From the NCBI GenBank assembly GCA_018389105.1, contig JACATO010002134.1, positions 539,001 to 603,000 of the forward strand: a stretch of 64,000 nt of DNA, written 5' to 3'. Source of the DNA: Nautilus pompilius (Eukaryota; Mollusca; Cephalopoda; Nautilida; Nautilidae). The notes beneath the pieces are model-generated. The model made no database searches, was not told where the DNA came from, and worked only from the letters and a program-made list of their open reading frames with translations. The position numbers and the translations under genes were made by a program. This document shows positions 53,901-57,439 of the stretch, one piece after another. Position 1 is the first letter of the stretch. Each line of letters opens with the position of its first letter.

Positions 53901-55446
53901 TATTGTCAGTAAGCTTAGGATTTCTGATGGCTCTAGATGAACAGTACTGAAACATTTGAAAGAAAGTAACTGGTCGAGTTAGGACCCTCATTTGGTAATT
54001 TGGCTGTGATTTTCTTACTAGTTTCTCCACATAAACAGATATGTAATATTTAAAACACTGGCTTTTATTGGTGACTCAGGACAGAAACCTGATATTCTCC
54101 TTTAACCCTAAAAATAATTAAGGTAATAGGGGAGGTTTGTCTCCTTACCATGTAAAAGTTACGTCACTTTCTTACTTTCTTACAGCCACTTTACCTGCAG
54201 ACTTCCGAGATTATCATCATTCCACCTGTTCCTTTTCTGATGCAGAGCAAACTGGAGATATTCATGGCAACACTAAATTCTTTGATGAAGATTGGGATGC
54301 TCACAGCAGCCAAAGCTATGGCAGCAGCGAGGCCGTGGATGAATGGTCAAAGACCTGTGATGACCTGGAACGTACAGAGCAGTCAGAAATGCTCCAACAA
54401 ATTGGTGCAAGTCTCCGACAGCGAAGTATTGCCAGCCTGCATCGGAGCAAGTCACCGGACAGCAACAGTAAGTACAAGACCAAAGGAGAGAACTGCCACT
54501 GCAATCATTCAGAAGACGATATGGACAGTGTAGCTAGTAGCAGGATATCTCAACCAAGCACCAAAAAAATGGGGTCTGACAACATTGCTACCTTTGAGGA
54601 ACGTGTACAGACAATATTTTCTCCCACACCCATCCAGCTTTATCGCTTCAAGTTGGTGAAAGAGAAGGCCACCATTGACTTTGGTTTCAGTTTGTCTGAT
54701 GGAATGTACGAAAAGGGAGTTTATGTGAGTGCTGTGCGGCCTGGCAGTCTGGCTGACAGAAAGGGGCTATTGTCATACGACCGAATTCTACAGGTATGTC
54801 GTCATTTGTGTGAGAAGTTAGATCTCCAGCCTGTGCAGGCACTATATTGTGTCAGAACACGTGACTTTATTTATAAGTTAGTAGCTCTTACTCTAAACCG
54901 TGGGAATAACTTAACCTGATTTTTGAGATATGACCATAATTTGCTGATGAAATCACTCAGCTAACAAAATACTTTTCCAGATGTCTTTATTGTGGTTCTC
55001 TTACTAATTTGGTAACAGGATAAATCTCCTTAATTCTGATAGAGAGAAACGTGTTTGTGCCATTTCAGTTTCTTTGAACTAAACAGGGCAATTAGTGTGG
55101 ACACTCCCTTGGATCTATCACATCTGGTCTACACAAAGTTACTGTGCAACAAGAACGCTGGTTAGCTATTTCTTAAGTAAATGGAAAAGTTTAAATAGTG
55201 TGAGAATATTAAAGCTGCTCTTTTATTTTCTATGGACAGGTGAACAATGTCAAAGTGAGAGACTTTGACTGCTGTCTGGCTGTACCACTCATCGCTGAAG
55301 CTGGCAATAGTCTTGACCTCATGGTTAGCAGGAACCCACTGGCACAGCCTGCGTCTTTAGAATCTTCCACCTGTGAAGAGAATGAGGAAGAGTGCTACAA
55401 GAACACTGTAACCATGTCGATGAAACAGCCATGTAAACCGGTGTGA
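2316..55446 (+). CDS. GRIP1: Glutamate receptor-interacting protein (GRIP), 3' nineteen exons, 5' partial
   Basis: Multi-PDZ cytoplasmic scaffold. In known family members it binds C-termini of AMPA receptors, ephrins and Eph receptors and links them to trafficking machinery. Coding exons: 2316-2379, 5285-5430, 8349-8511, 17749-17894, 19653-19800, 20254-20435, 22510-22713, 33758-33950, 35119-35258, 37840-37917, 40134-40203, 41997-42142, 42801-42942, 45293-45438, 50654-50688, 51259-51372, 52733-52883, 54186-54793, 55240-55446. All junctions are AG/GT and the reading phase is kept throughout. They total 3083 nt, about 1026 residues plus stop. Content in order: most of PDZ1, then PDZ2, PDZ3, a Ser/Thr/Pro linker, PDZ4, PDZ5, PDZ6, a long linker, PDZ7 and a tail. 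Diagnostic matches to vertebrate GRIP include [10 protein letters not shown] before PDZ5, [12 protein letters not shown] in the second linker and [18 protein letters not shown] in PDZ7. The start codon and the PDZ1 beta-1/beta-2 strands lie left of the window. Invertebrates generally have one GRIP gene, so the symbol means co-orthologue of GRIP1/GRIP2. Confidence 0.93.
2380..5284. other. GRIP intron in PDZ1
   Basis: Holds the hAT relic in its middle. The flanks (2380-3300 and 4780-5284) are AT-rich with no recognised feature. The stretch near 2995-3020 (TTGTACAAGTGGCCT) also occurs near 48738, which hints at another old repeat. Confidence 0.5.
3321..4764 (-). pseudogene. hAT-type transposase relic (KIAA1586-like)
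   Basis: Three open blocks on the complement. 4764-4435 has a zinc-finger-like [20 protein letters not shown] with a Lys-rich follow-up. 4073-3741 has [20 protein letters not shown] and [20 protein letters not shown]. 3635-3321 has [20 protein letters not shown]. The DGAAVM(LG) and HRLELAV blocks are typical of hAT-derived proteins of the KIAA1586/ZMYM6-like kind. The frame is broken between blocks, so the gene is dead. Terminal repeats were not found. It lies inside the first GRIP intron of the window, antisense to GRIP. Confidence 0.7.
5285..5430 (+). CDS. GRIP1: GRIP exon b: PDZ1, second half
   Basis: Acceptor TGCTTCAG, donor AGACAG|GTAACC, 146 nt, phases 2 to 1. It encodes [20 protein letters not shown], then the alpha-B helix ([16 protein letters not shown]) and the last strand ([11 protein letters not shown]). 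The match to vertebrate GRIP1 ([36 protein letters not shown]) is very close. Confidence 0.92.
5853..7148 (-). mobile_element. mariner-type DNA transposon with TIRs and TA target duplication
   Basis: About 1296 bp, bounded by TA dinucleotides. The left end starts CGAGGTCTGTCGAAAAAGTA and the right end, read on the complement, starts CGAGGTCTGTTGAAAAAGTA; the ends agree at about 26 of 29 positions. Size and transposase fit the mariner family. It sits in the GRIP intron before PDZ2, with its transposase antisense to GRIP. A SINE begins within a few bases of its right end. Confidence 0.93.
5923..6948 (-). pseudogene. mariner transposase, inactivated
   Basis: The N-terminal part (6948-6496) has [40 protein letters not shown] and the HTH-like region [20 protein letters not shown]. 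The catalytic-domain end (6129-5923) has [35 protein letters not shown] and a stop. The region between (first Asp block, ITGDETWV type) is broken by a frameshift and stops. The triad Asp in [10 protein letters not shown] is still visible. The protein would be about 340 residues if intact, as in the family. It is no longer functional. Confidence 0.9.
7155..7435 (+). mobile_element. tRNA-derived SINE, family 1
   Basis: A degenerate B-box-like GAGTTCAATTTC near 7170, then TTCACCAGCCAGCTGTGTGG, the TTTCCTCCCACATCTAAATA core, GAGTTCTGGTAAAG and the tail GATTGGCAACACTTCCTAGT. The same order is found near 15035-15300 and 34475-34745. It inserted beside, or is flanked by, the mariner right end. Confidence 0.7.
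7440..8348. other. GRIP intron, end part
   Basis: AT-rich intron. Open frames on both strands near 7720-8040 do not resemble any protein I know and are not conserved in a recognisable way. Nothing else seen. Confidence 0.4.
8349..8511 (+). CDS. GRIP1: GRIP exon c: PDZ2, first half
   Basis: Acceptor CATTGTAG, donor GACAG|GTGTGT, 163 nt, phases 1 to 2. It holds the carboxylate-binding loop as [10 protein letters not shown] and ends in the SIRPGGPAD(R) turn, matching vertebrate NTFGFVIRGG and [10 protein letters not shown]. Confidence 0.92.
8835..11067 (+). mobile_element. pogo-like DNA transposon with TIRs and TA target duplication
   Basis: 2233 bp between TA dinucleotides (8833-8834 and 11068-11069). 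The left end GCGTAAAGTGCCGTGTATTA and the complement of the right end CTGTAAAACGCCGTGTATTA agree closely and both continue TACGC. Subterminal TATATAATACGCACC (left) and TATATAATGCGCACC (right) lie in the same orientation, so they are direct repeats rather than part of the TIR. The transposase inside is of pogo/Tigger type. It lies in the 9.2-kb intron between the PDZ2 exons. Confidence 0.9.
9400..10607 (+). pseudogene. pogo-like transposase, inactivated
   Basis: Read on +, the N-terminal DNA-binding part has [13 protein letters not shown] and [17 protein letters not shown]. Further on come [91 protein letters not shown] and a C-terminal acidic [13 protein letters not shown]. These are the standard blocks of pogo-family DDE transposases. 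Several in-frame stops and frameshifts break the first half; 9898-10491 is still open. Inactive. Confidence 0.88.
11070..14950. other. GRIP intron, 3.9 kb
   Basis: AT-rich intron with a long T run at 11281-11296 and a short GA repeat at 13661-13674. I found no exon, transposase block or TIR pair. The phrase AGTCACCATTTGCAAAC near 14842 also occurs near 30984, so an old repeat may be present. Confidence 0.5.
15035..15305 (+). mobile_element. tRNA-derived SINE, family 1, nested in Tc1-like element
   Basis: B-box-like GAGTTTAAATCTC near 15063, then ACTGACCAGTTTTCTCCCAT, AAAGAGTTCTAGTAAGGCTT and GATTGGCAATGCTTTCTAGT. These blocks line up with the copy at 7155-7435. Confidence 0.72.
15940..16320 (+). 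pseudogene. Tc1-like transposase relic
   Basis: On + the blocks [11 protein letters not shown](IG) and [16 protein letters not shown] correspond to the HGGGSVMVWG and WPSQSPDLNPIE blocks of Tc1 transposases. The second catalytic Asp context (ILSTHQSS, normally DNDPKHTS) has lost the Asp. Inactive. Confidence 0.8.
16440..17111. other. GRIP intron
   Basis: AT-rich, with a short TC repeat at 16828-16843. Nothing else recognised. Confidence 0.4.
17112..17215. repeat. Dispersed repeat shared with 765-868
   Basis: Diverged second copy of the stretch at 765-868, sharing GAACAC, the CAGAAAC block and TGCCTGATACTTTAAAATAC versus TGCCTAATGTACTTTGATAT. Confidence 0.38.
17749..17894 (+). CDS. GRIP1: GRIP exon d: PDZ2, second half
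   Basis: Acceptor TATTACAG, donor GATGG|GTAAGT, 146 nt, phases 2 to 1. It encodes [19 protein letters not shown], the helix [14 protein letters not shown] and [11 protein letters not shown]. The terminal EYDVSVM is identical to vertebrate GRIP1. The intron before it is over 9 kb long. Confidence 0.93.
17895..19652. other. GRIP intron with a Tc1-type end
   Basis: CAGTGGTGGTCAAAATTATT at 18340-18359 looks like one end of a Tc1-family element, with no partner end or transposase found. The rest is AT-rich with no other feature. Confidence 0.4.
19653..19800 (+). CDS. GRIP1: GRIP exon e: PDZ3, first half
   Basis: Acceptor TCTGACAG, donor GACAG|GTTTGT (a weaker donor), 148 nt, phases 1 to 2. It encodes [20 protein letters not shown] and ends in MGIAD(R). 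Vertebrate GRIP1 has [20 protein letters not shown]. The binding loop is APLGITL. Confidence 0.92.
20254..20435 (+). CDS. GRIP1: GRIP exon f: PDZ3, second half, plus start of linker
   Basis: Acceptor TTACAG, donor GAAGG|GTAAGA, 182 nt, phases 2 to 1. It encodes [20 protein letters not shown], the helix [23 protein letters not shown] and a basic linker. Vertebrate GRIP1 has GALHVGDHILSIDGTSMEY and VKLEILPHH. Confidence 0.93.
20598..22124 (-). mobile_element. Tc1-like DNA transposon with TIRs
   Basis: 1527 bp between TA dinucleotides (20596-20597 and 22125-22126). The left end CAGTGGCAGACAAAAGTTTA and the complement of the right end are identical over the first 20 bases, then differ (AGAAACT versus AGACGAT). 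The transposase is on the complement: the block read from about 21055 is [17 protein letters not shown], the SPDLNPIENLW motif of Tc1. It is full of stops. It sits in the intron before linker exon g. Confidence 0.9.
22125..22509. other. GRIP intron before linker exon
   Basis: AT-rich sequence leading to the acceptor CTTTTTCAG. Nothing recognised. Confidence 0.4.
22510..22713 (+). CDS. GRIP1: GRIP exon g: Ser/Thr/Pro linker between PDZ3 and PDZ4
   Basis: Acceptor CTTTTTCAG|CG, donor ATCAA|GTAAGT, 204 nt, phases 1 to 1. It encodes a low-complexity stretch of about 68 residues rich in Ser, Thr and Pro, with [19 protein letters not shown] and a Ser run at the end. The position and composition fit the vertebrate linker (MSAYSLSSLNMGTLPRS). 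It is less conserved than the PDZ exons, but phases on both sides are compatible. It could be alternatively spliced, because a phase 1-1 exon can be skipped in frame. Confidence 0.78.
22714..23724. other. GRIP intron, start of the 11-kb intron
   Basis: Contains GGAGTTCGAACCC at 22948-22960, a B-box-like site that may be a SINE trace. Nothing else recognised. Confidence 0.4.
24010..26161 (-). mobile_element. hAT-family DNA transposon, complete with TIRs and 8-bp TSD
   Basis: 2152 bp. The left end CAGGGGTGGGCAAAC and the right end GTTTGCCCACCCCTG are perfect 15-bp inverted repeats. The flanking TTCTAGTG is present at 24002-24009 and again at 26162-26169, the 8-bp target duplication expected of hAT. 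It is inserted into the N-terminal coding part of the Tigger transposase. Perfect ends and duplication suggest a fairly recent insertion. Confidence 0.97.
24383..25962 (-). pseudogene. hAT transposase (GTF2IRD2/ZBED-like), one frameshift
   Basis: Block 1 (25962-25126, 278 residues) starts with a BED-like zinc finger ([24 protein letters not shown]). It continues with the catalytic domain's [39 protein letters not shown] and [14 protein letters not shown]. Block 2 (24982-24383) is in another frame and carries the C-terminal part ([40 protein letters not shown]). The two frames are offset by two bases, and about 140 nt between them encode the missing join. The GTF2IRD2 and FAM200 proteins of vertebrates derive from the same hAT type. 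Apart from the break it is well preserved. Confidence 0.92.
26162..27732 (+). pseudogene. Tigger1-type transposase, interrupted and decayed
   Basis: The start MKGSSA is left of the hAT insertion (near 23994). After the insertion come [20 protein letters not shown] (HTH), [20 protein letters not shown] (CENP-B-type), [10 protein letters not shown] (first Asp), [52 protein letters not shown] (second catalytic Asp changed: family LLLDNAPGHP), [16 protein letters not shown] (family DQGVI, Asp lost) and [20 protein letters not shown]. There are frameshifts near 26360 and 26735, and stops after 27287. Inactive. Confidence 0.9.
28204..29400. other. GRIP intron
   Basis: AT-rich with a TTTC run at 29045-29060. 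Nothing recognised. Confidence 0.4.
29400..30530 (-). pseudogene. Tigger/pogo-type transposase relic
   Basis: On the complement 30529-30308 encodes [20 protein letters not shown] and [15 protein letters not shown]. This is the first catalytic Asp block of TIGD-like proteins (IYNADETGLF). Below it on the same strand come [12 protein letters not shown], and near 29800-29670 a stretch like [20 protein letters not shown]. Stops are frequent. No TIRs were found. Confidence 0.68.
30531..31460. other. GRIP intron with a possible SINE head
   Basis: TGGTAGAGTAATGTTGG near 31109 followed by GGTTCATAGGTTCAAAG near 31144 resembles a tRNA A box and B box pair, so a degraded SINE head is possible. The rest shows nothing. 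Confidence 0.35.
31464..32722 (+). mobile_element. Tc1-like transposon, copy 1 of a pair
   Basis: The left end CAGTATTAGAAATATTATGC and the complement of the right end CAGTAATGAAAATAATTATG form a TIR with TA on both sides. It is closely similar to 45895-47112 across its length. Shared stretches around 31680-31900 and 46092-46320 are nearly base for base. It lacks 26 nt at about 32068 that copy 2 keeps. The transposase is dead. Confidence 0.87.
31700..32350 (+). pseudogene. Tc1-like transposase relic, copy 1
   Basis: On + the frame opens [20 protein letters not shown] with stops soon after. Near 32290 comes [15 protein letters not shown], the Tc1 second catalytic Asp block (DNDPKHTS). The Asp is present, but the frame is broken upstream by stops and by the 26-nt loss. 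Confidence 0.82.
33190..33720 (+). pseudogene. Tc1 (Tcb1-like) transposase relic
   Basis: On + [20 protein letters not shown], then [20 protein letters not shown] and [19 protein letters not shown]. These correspond to the HHGGSVMVWGGI, DDNARPHRA and EYLQ blocks of Tc1/Tcb transposases. The DDN is LDNN here. The terminal SPDLNPIEH is degraded to SCAKSYSEY. No TIRs were placed. It ends just upstream of the PDZ4 exon. Confidence 0.8.
33758..33950 (+). CDS. GRIP1: GRIP exon h: PDZ4, first half
   Basis: Acceptor TTCTTCAG, donor GACAG|GTATGT, 193 nt, phases 1 to 2. It encodes [40 protein letters not shown] and AD(R). Vertebrate GRIP1 has [20 protein letters not shown] and SPPLISYIEADSPAER. The loop GPGLVLG departs from the usual GLGF. 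Confidence 0.9.
33951..34474. other. GRIP intron
   Basis: T-rich runs at 34079-34090 and 34110-34119 and a short CAG repeat at 34337-34355. Nothing else recognised. Confidence 0.4.
34475..34745 (+). mobile_element. tRNA-derived SINE, family 1, with tRNA-like head
   Basis: This copy keeps the head: TCTCTGGTTAGCCTGCTGGA (A-box-like) and AAGTTTGATCCTCAG (B-box-like). The body follows: TTCACCAGCCAGTTGTGTAG, CTCACATCTCAAAGTGAAAG, GGTTCCAGTAGAG, TATGGCACAAGATAGATAGC and ACTCTAGTGGCTAACCACA. This is the best copy in the window for defining the family. Confidence 0.78.
35119..35258 (+). CDS. GRIP1: GRIP exon i: PDZ4, second half
   Basis: Acceptor TATTGTAG, donor GCAG|GTAAAT, 140 nt, phases 2 to 1. 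It encodes [40 protein letters not shown] and EFDVA. Vertebrate GRIP1 has GVLQIGDRVMAINGIPTED and [11 protein letters not shown]. Confidence 0.93.
35259..36215. other. GRIP intron
   Basis: AT-rich, with an A run at 35877-35891. Nothing recognised. Confidence 0.4.
36220..36440 (+). mobile_element. Possible SINE, family 2
   Basis: GAGGGTTCACAAAC (B-box-like) near 36287, then GCAACATTGC and the tail TTAGTTACGATGGGAAATGC. This matches the order of the copy at 47215-47465, which has TTAGTGCTAGTAAACTGATG and GGGAAATGC. Diverged. Confidence 0.42.
36640..37440. other. Unassigned repeat-like stretch
   Basis: The complement is open from 37355 to 37029 for 108 residues ([40 protein letters not shown]). 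The composition is coding-like, but I do not recognise the family. It may be a fragment of a mobile element. It is not conserved with GRIP and has no splice phase support. Confidence 0.3.
37840..37917 (+). CDS. GRIP1: GRIP exon j: PDZ5, N-terminal strands
   Basis: Acceptor CTCGCCAG, donor AATG|GTAAGT, 78 nt, phases 1 to 1. It encodes [20 protein letters not shown] and LGITIN. Vertebrate [20 protein letters not shown] is nearly the same. The exon stops right after beta-2, the same place where PDZ1 is interrupted. Confidence 0.92.
38140..39240 (+). pseudogene. Tc1-like transposase relic
   Basis: On + [20 protein letters not shown] (near 38680) and near 38950 MPWPDQ[14 protein letters not shown], the WPxxSPDLNPIEHVW block of Tc1. 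Stops are frequent. No TIRs were placed. It is in the intron between the two small PDZ5 exons. Confidence 0.72.
39241..40133. other. GRIP intron
   Basis: AT-rich, with AAGGGAGGTAATCATG near 39648, similar to the hairpin arm at 49509. A long T tract precedes the next acceptor. Nothing else. Confidence 0.4.
40134..40203 (+). CDS. GRIP1: GRIP exon k: PDZ5, middle
   Basis: Acceptor TGTAACCAG, donor AACAG|GTAGGT, 70 nt, phases 1 to 2. It encodes [20 protein letters not shown] and AN(R). Vertebrate GRIP1 has [22 protein letters not shown]. Confidence 0.92.
40248..40260 (+). repeat. Short TCC trinucleotide repeat
   Basis: Four to five TCC units shortly after the donor of exon k. A GT repeat of similar small size lies at 37701-37716. 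Confidence 0.6.
41010..41260 (+). mobile_element. Possible SINE, family 2
   Basis: GGGGTTCAAGACGG (B box) near 41046, then CCTACTGCAAAAATCAACAG, CATCACGGTCTGATGGTGGG and TTAGTTCTGTTAGACAGGTG with GAGAAATGCC. The copy at 47215-47465 has GGTTCAAGACC, TTACTGCAAATCGACATTAA and ATCATGATGGCAGCTGGGAG in the same order. Confidence 0.55.
41459..41930. repeat. CT-rich minisatellite with CRE-like palindromes
   Basis: Seven tandem units of about 50-62 nt. Each is a TC tract plus TGCAATGACGTCATCTCTGT and CTGTAGAAATCATA. The 8-mer is the full CRE palindrome TGACGTCA in four units (41580, 41641, 41746, 41798), TGACATCA in two (41478, 41528) and TGATGTCA in one (41697). A pure TC tract follows to 41928. It ends about 65 nt before the acceptor of exon l. 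Confidence 0.95.
41997..42142 (+). CDS. GRIP1: GRIP exon l: PDZ5, second half
   Basis: Acceptor TTTTTCAG, donor TGGAG|GTAGGT, 146 nt, phases 2 to 1. It encodes [35 protein letters not shown] and IIKLKLRRE. Vertebrate GRIP1 has [43 protein letters not shown]. A CRE-bearing minisatellite ends about 60 nt upstream of the acceptor. Confidence 0.94.
42143..42800. other. GRIP intron
   Basis: Short AT-rich intron between PDZ5 and PDZ6. Nothing recognised. Confidence 0.4.
42801..42942 (+). CDS. GRIP1: GRIP exon m: PDZ6, first half
   Basis: Acceptor TTAAAAG (a weak pyrimidine tract), donor CGCAG|GTTAGT, 142 nt, phases 1 to 2. It encodes [37 protein letters not shown](R). Vertebrate GRIP1 has [20 protein letters not shown] and DPIIISSLTKGGLAER. 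Confidence 0.94.
42943..45292. other. GRIP intron in PDZ6
   Basis: 2.35 kb. An 11-bp perfect inverted repeat, ACCAGAGTTCT at 44441-44451 and AGAACTCTGGT at 44473-44483, could form a hairpin. No transposase or SINE was recognised. Confidence 0.45.
45293..45438 (+). CDS. GRIP1: GRIP exon n: PDZ6, second half
   Basis: Acceptor TTTTCCAG, donor GCAA|GTATGA, 146 nt, phases 2 to 1. It encodes [40 protein letters not shown]. Vertebrate GRIP1 has [39 protein letters not shown]. Reading through the donor meets an in-frame TAA after five more residues (at 45453-45455), so intron retention would end the protein right after PDZ6. Confidence 0.93.
45895..47112 (+). mobile_element. Tc1-like transposon, copy 2 of a pair
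   Basis: The left end starts near CAGTATTAGAAATATTATGC and the right end, on the complement, is CAATATTGGAAATACAAACA. It is very similar to 31464-32722 and in the same orientation. It keeps a 26-nt segment (around GAAGGTGCTTCTTACAGATG) that copy 1 lost. Confidence 0.87.
46110..46630 (+). pseudogene. Tc1-like transposase relic, copy 2
   Basis: It opens [20 protein letters not shown], breaks at stops, then runs from 46416 as [40 protein letters not shown] and [33 protein letters not shown] is the first Asp block of Tc1 (WKKVLWSDESKFELFG), where the DES Glu is changed to Gly. Inactive. Confidence 0.85.
47215..47465 (+). mobile_element. SINE, family 2
   Basis: GTGGTATAAAGAAAAC head region, GTCACTGGTTCAAGACC (B box) near 47306, TTACTGCAAATCGACATTAA, ATCATCATGATGGCAGCTGG and a tail with GGGAAATGC. 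It lies just right of Tc1 copy 2. Confidence 0.6.
47470..49740. other. GRIP intron
   Basis: 2.3 kb. A hairpin-forming AAGGGAGGTAAT / ATAACCTCCCTT pair lies at 49509-49542 and an A run of about 21 at 49630-49650. TTGTACAAGTGGCCTGAGGT near 48738 resembles 3003-3022. No exon recognised. Confidence 0.45.
49750..50460 (-). pseudogene. pogo-like transposase relic
   Basis: On the complement, 50366 downward gives a stretch like [40 protein letters not shown] and [10 protein letters not shown] (family: KxxxTVVLxCxADGTK and VHVNxKGWM). 50043 downward gives [32 protein letters not shown] (family: LTSxLQPLDVxINKPFK). A frameshift lies between them. Not the same sequence as the pogo at 8835-11067. No TIRs were placed. 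Confidence 0.78.
50654..50688 (+). CDS. GRIP1: GRIP exon o: 35-nt linker microexon
   Basis: Acceptor TCTTTCAG, donor CATCA|GTAAGT. It enters at phase 1 and leaves at phase 0, so it is exactly what is needed to join exon n (phase 1 end) to exon p (phase 0 start). It encodes [11 protein letters not shown]. There is no clear sequence match in vertebrate GRIP; the call rests on the strong splice sites and the phase fit. Confidence 0.65.
50689..51258. other. GRIP intron
   Basis: Short AT-rich intron with a GT repeat near 51107-51121. Nothing else recognised. Confidence 0.4.
51259..51372 (+). CDS. GRIP1: GRIP exon p: basic/aromatic linker segment
   Basis: Acceptor GCTTCAG, donor TGAAG|GTGGGA, 114 nt, phase 0 on both ends. 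It encodes 38 residues beginning [16 protein letters not shown] and containing [18 protein letters not shown] see no vertebrate counterpart. Being phase 0-0 it can be skipped without loss of frame. The composition is unlike the Ser-rich linker around it. Confidence 0.62.
51373..52732. other. GRIP intron
   Basis: An AAT microsatellite lies at 51835-51853. Nothing else recognised. Confidence 0.4.
52733..52883 (+). CDS. GRIP1: GRIP exon q: PSVDSA linker motif
   Basis: Acceptor CATCCTGCAG, donor GTCAG|GTAGGG, 151 nt, phases 0 to 1. It encodes [20 protein letters not shown], matching the vertebrate motif STVPSVDSAVDSWDGSAID. This conserved island in the long PDZ6-PDZ7 linker is a good family marker. 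Confidence 0.88.
52884..54185. other. GRIP intron
   Basis: 1.3 kb of intron, somewhat less AT-rich than its neighbours. No exon or mobile element recognised. Confidence 0.4.
54186..54793 (+). CDS. GRIP1: GRIP exon r: long linker and first part of PDZ7
   Basis: Acceptor TTCTTACAG, donor CTACAG|GTATGT, 608 nt, phases 1 to 0. It begins with an acidic/Ser linker ([28 protein letters not shown], cf. vertebrate ALEDLETCGQSGILRELEA), then [18 protein letters not shown], the PDZ7 loop [27 protein letters not shown] and SYDRILQ. Vertebrate GRIP1 has [20 protein letters not shown] and GVYVKNIRPAGPGDLGGLL. The PDZ7 intron position differs from PDZ1-6. A strong internal donor-like site (AACA|GTAAGT) lies at about 54470. 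Confidence 0.9.
54794..55239. other. GRIP intron in PDZ7
   Basis: Last intron of the gene, 446 nt, phase 0. Nothing recognised. Confidence 0.5.
55240..55446 (+). CDS. GRIP1: GRIP exon s: end of PDZ7, tail and stop
   Basis: Acceptor TATGGACAG, phase 0, ending in TGA at 55444-55446. It encodes [20 protein letters not shown], then [15 protein letters not shown] and an acidic tail (EENEEE). Vertebrate GRIP1 has [20 protein letters not shown] and LDLVISRNPLA. The C-terminus KPV does not match the vertebrate C-terminus. Confidence 0.94.
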   Translation: MNNVKVRDFDCCLAVPLIAEAGNSLDLMVSRNPLAQPASLESSTCEENEEECYKNTVTMSMKQPCKPV

Positions 55447-56831
55447 CCACTTGATGTTGGCCTACATCAGTGTCTGGATTCTGTTTTCATGAAGCAGCAC
55501 AGCAGCATCCGTCCTTAATTTCACTTCTCCACAAGAATGCTATCAGGGGTCAGCAAATTAGAAATTATCGGCTTGCTCTCAGATGGGAACTGCACTGCAG
55601 GCCAGTGTGGAAGATGGCTTTTGAATTTTACATAGAGGGGATTTTCACATAAGGTATTTAGTAATCATGCCAATCTTCTGTAGAGGATGGGAGAAGTTTC
55701 ACAGTAGGGTAAGAGGAAAACAGATAACCCTGAATTAGACTTGGTGATATTTACTGAGCTGTTTTAAAACAAAACTAATTCATATAATGTATGCTTGTCT
55801 GTTCCTCCCTCTTCCAAAGTACAGGGTGGTGAAAAGTCACTGCCTGGTTTTGTGGGATATTTAGTCAATACCTCCTGTACTTTGGTCTTAAACACTTCTG
55901 CTGCATGCCCATCCCCATAAGAAAGAAGTCAAATTGGGGTAGGTAAGGGCTTCCTGCAGTCATCTGCTACAACATCTTTGTCACTCTGAAACATGAGAAT
56001 GGAATATACATTTACCTTAAGAGTGAAGTTTCTATCCCTATTTGAATGTTATATTTTTTTTAAAAAAGAGGGGGAGATTTTACAATTACCCTGTTTTGAA
56101 GATGCAACCCAACTGTCCTGAAATGTGTCAAAGAGAACATAGCCTCATTTCACATTTATACCAGTTATAACCCCTTAATTGGACATTGCATATTTTTTTT
56201 ATTATAAGGGAGGCATTTGCATGGTGGCCAAATCAGATTTATCACGAAAACTTTGCCAACCACAGAACCCTATTCTTTTTGTAGAGTTTAGTAAATCTGT
56301 ACCAAAAACTTAATCCCATTTCCACTTGACAGAAGTAAAGGATGGGAAATTTGCTAATTTGAAGTGCAAATAGAGCTTAGTACTAGTAAAGATGATTTGT
56401 ATATTTTGCATAGCATTGTGAAGATCATAAATCCTGATCTGTGGAATTACTGCCCATTCCTGGCACAGAATCTACATTAGGAAGTCCAGGCCAAGGCAGA
56501 GTTGTGATGCCATAACTCTGTGTGGGGGACAAATGACCATTGGTATAAGCCAGCAGAAGTCTCTCTCAGAGAATGTTACAATTCCTTTGCAGACCACCAA
56601 CTGTACCCATCTGTTGATTTTGTTGTGAATTGCAGATGGTTCTGAGAATTCCTGTTCATCTGAAAACCTGGGGTCAATGGAAAAAAGACCAGAGGTATTA
56701 TTTGCAATACTTATTACAAACTATGACTAACAATTTTTGTTACTCCATGCTATGGAGATAACATCTAATGGTTCTCATGGACCTTTTCACAGTATAAACT
56801 GTTCTGCTGGCTTTGAACATCCAGAGGGCTC

Positions 56832-56837
56832 AATAAA
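56832..56837 (+). promoter_or_regulatory. Candidate GRIP poly(A) signal
   Basis: An AATAAA hexamer about 1.4 kb after the GRIP stop codon. It is one of several candidates and there is no transcript evidence. Confidence 0.25.
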
Positions 56838-57439
56838 ACAAATGTAAATGCATCAAGGCAGGGTGGTTTTTAGAAAGGAAAGTGTTAAAAACTGTTTTAC
56901 TTTGTATGGGATATTGGAGCAGTGAGGGTGGAAAGTGTTAAATAAGGAAAAGTAATGAATCAAGAACAACATCAGTTGGGGAGGGAATACTAGGCTTTAA
57001 TAGAATCTGAGTAGTATTCTATACATGAGGCCGATCATATTGTGGGAGTTTGAAGGAATATCAAGAAATTTGTGTAAGAGAAAAAGATTAAAAATCTACC
57101 ATTTATTTGGTGAAAGATCTCTATGTACCTGGAGGAGAGGGTTAGTTAATAGTAGTAAAAATATCTATCGACAAAACATTTAGAATCAGTTTTCTGCACT
57201 AGCAAAATACTTGAGGGGTACATGCCAGGAATAGTGATCAGCGGATACAGCTGCAATGTTGATTGATGTAATTTACCTTTTCTCTCTTATAAGATAGGTT
57301 AGTGTATCAGCCAGTTTAGTGAGGCCACAGTAGCTATGGAGTGTTTTACCTCGTACCTATTAGTTAGCCAAATCATTAAAACCCAGCTAGTCTCAAAGAA
57401 AATTTATTAAAGATTTTCCTTCTATTATATTGGGTAAAA

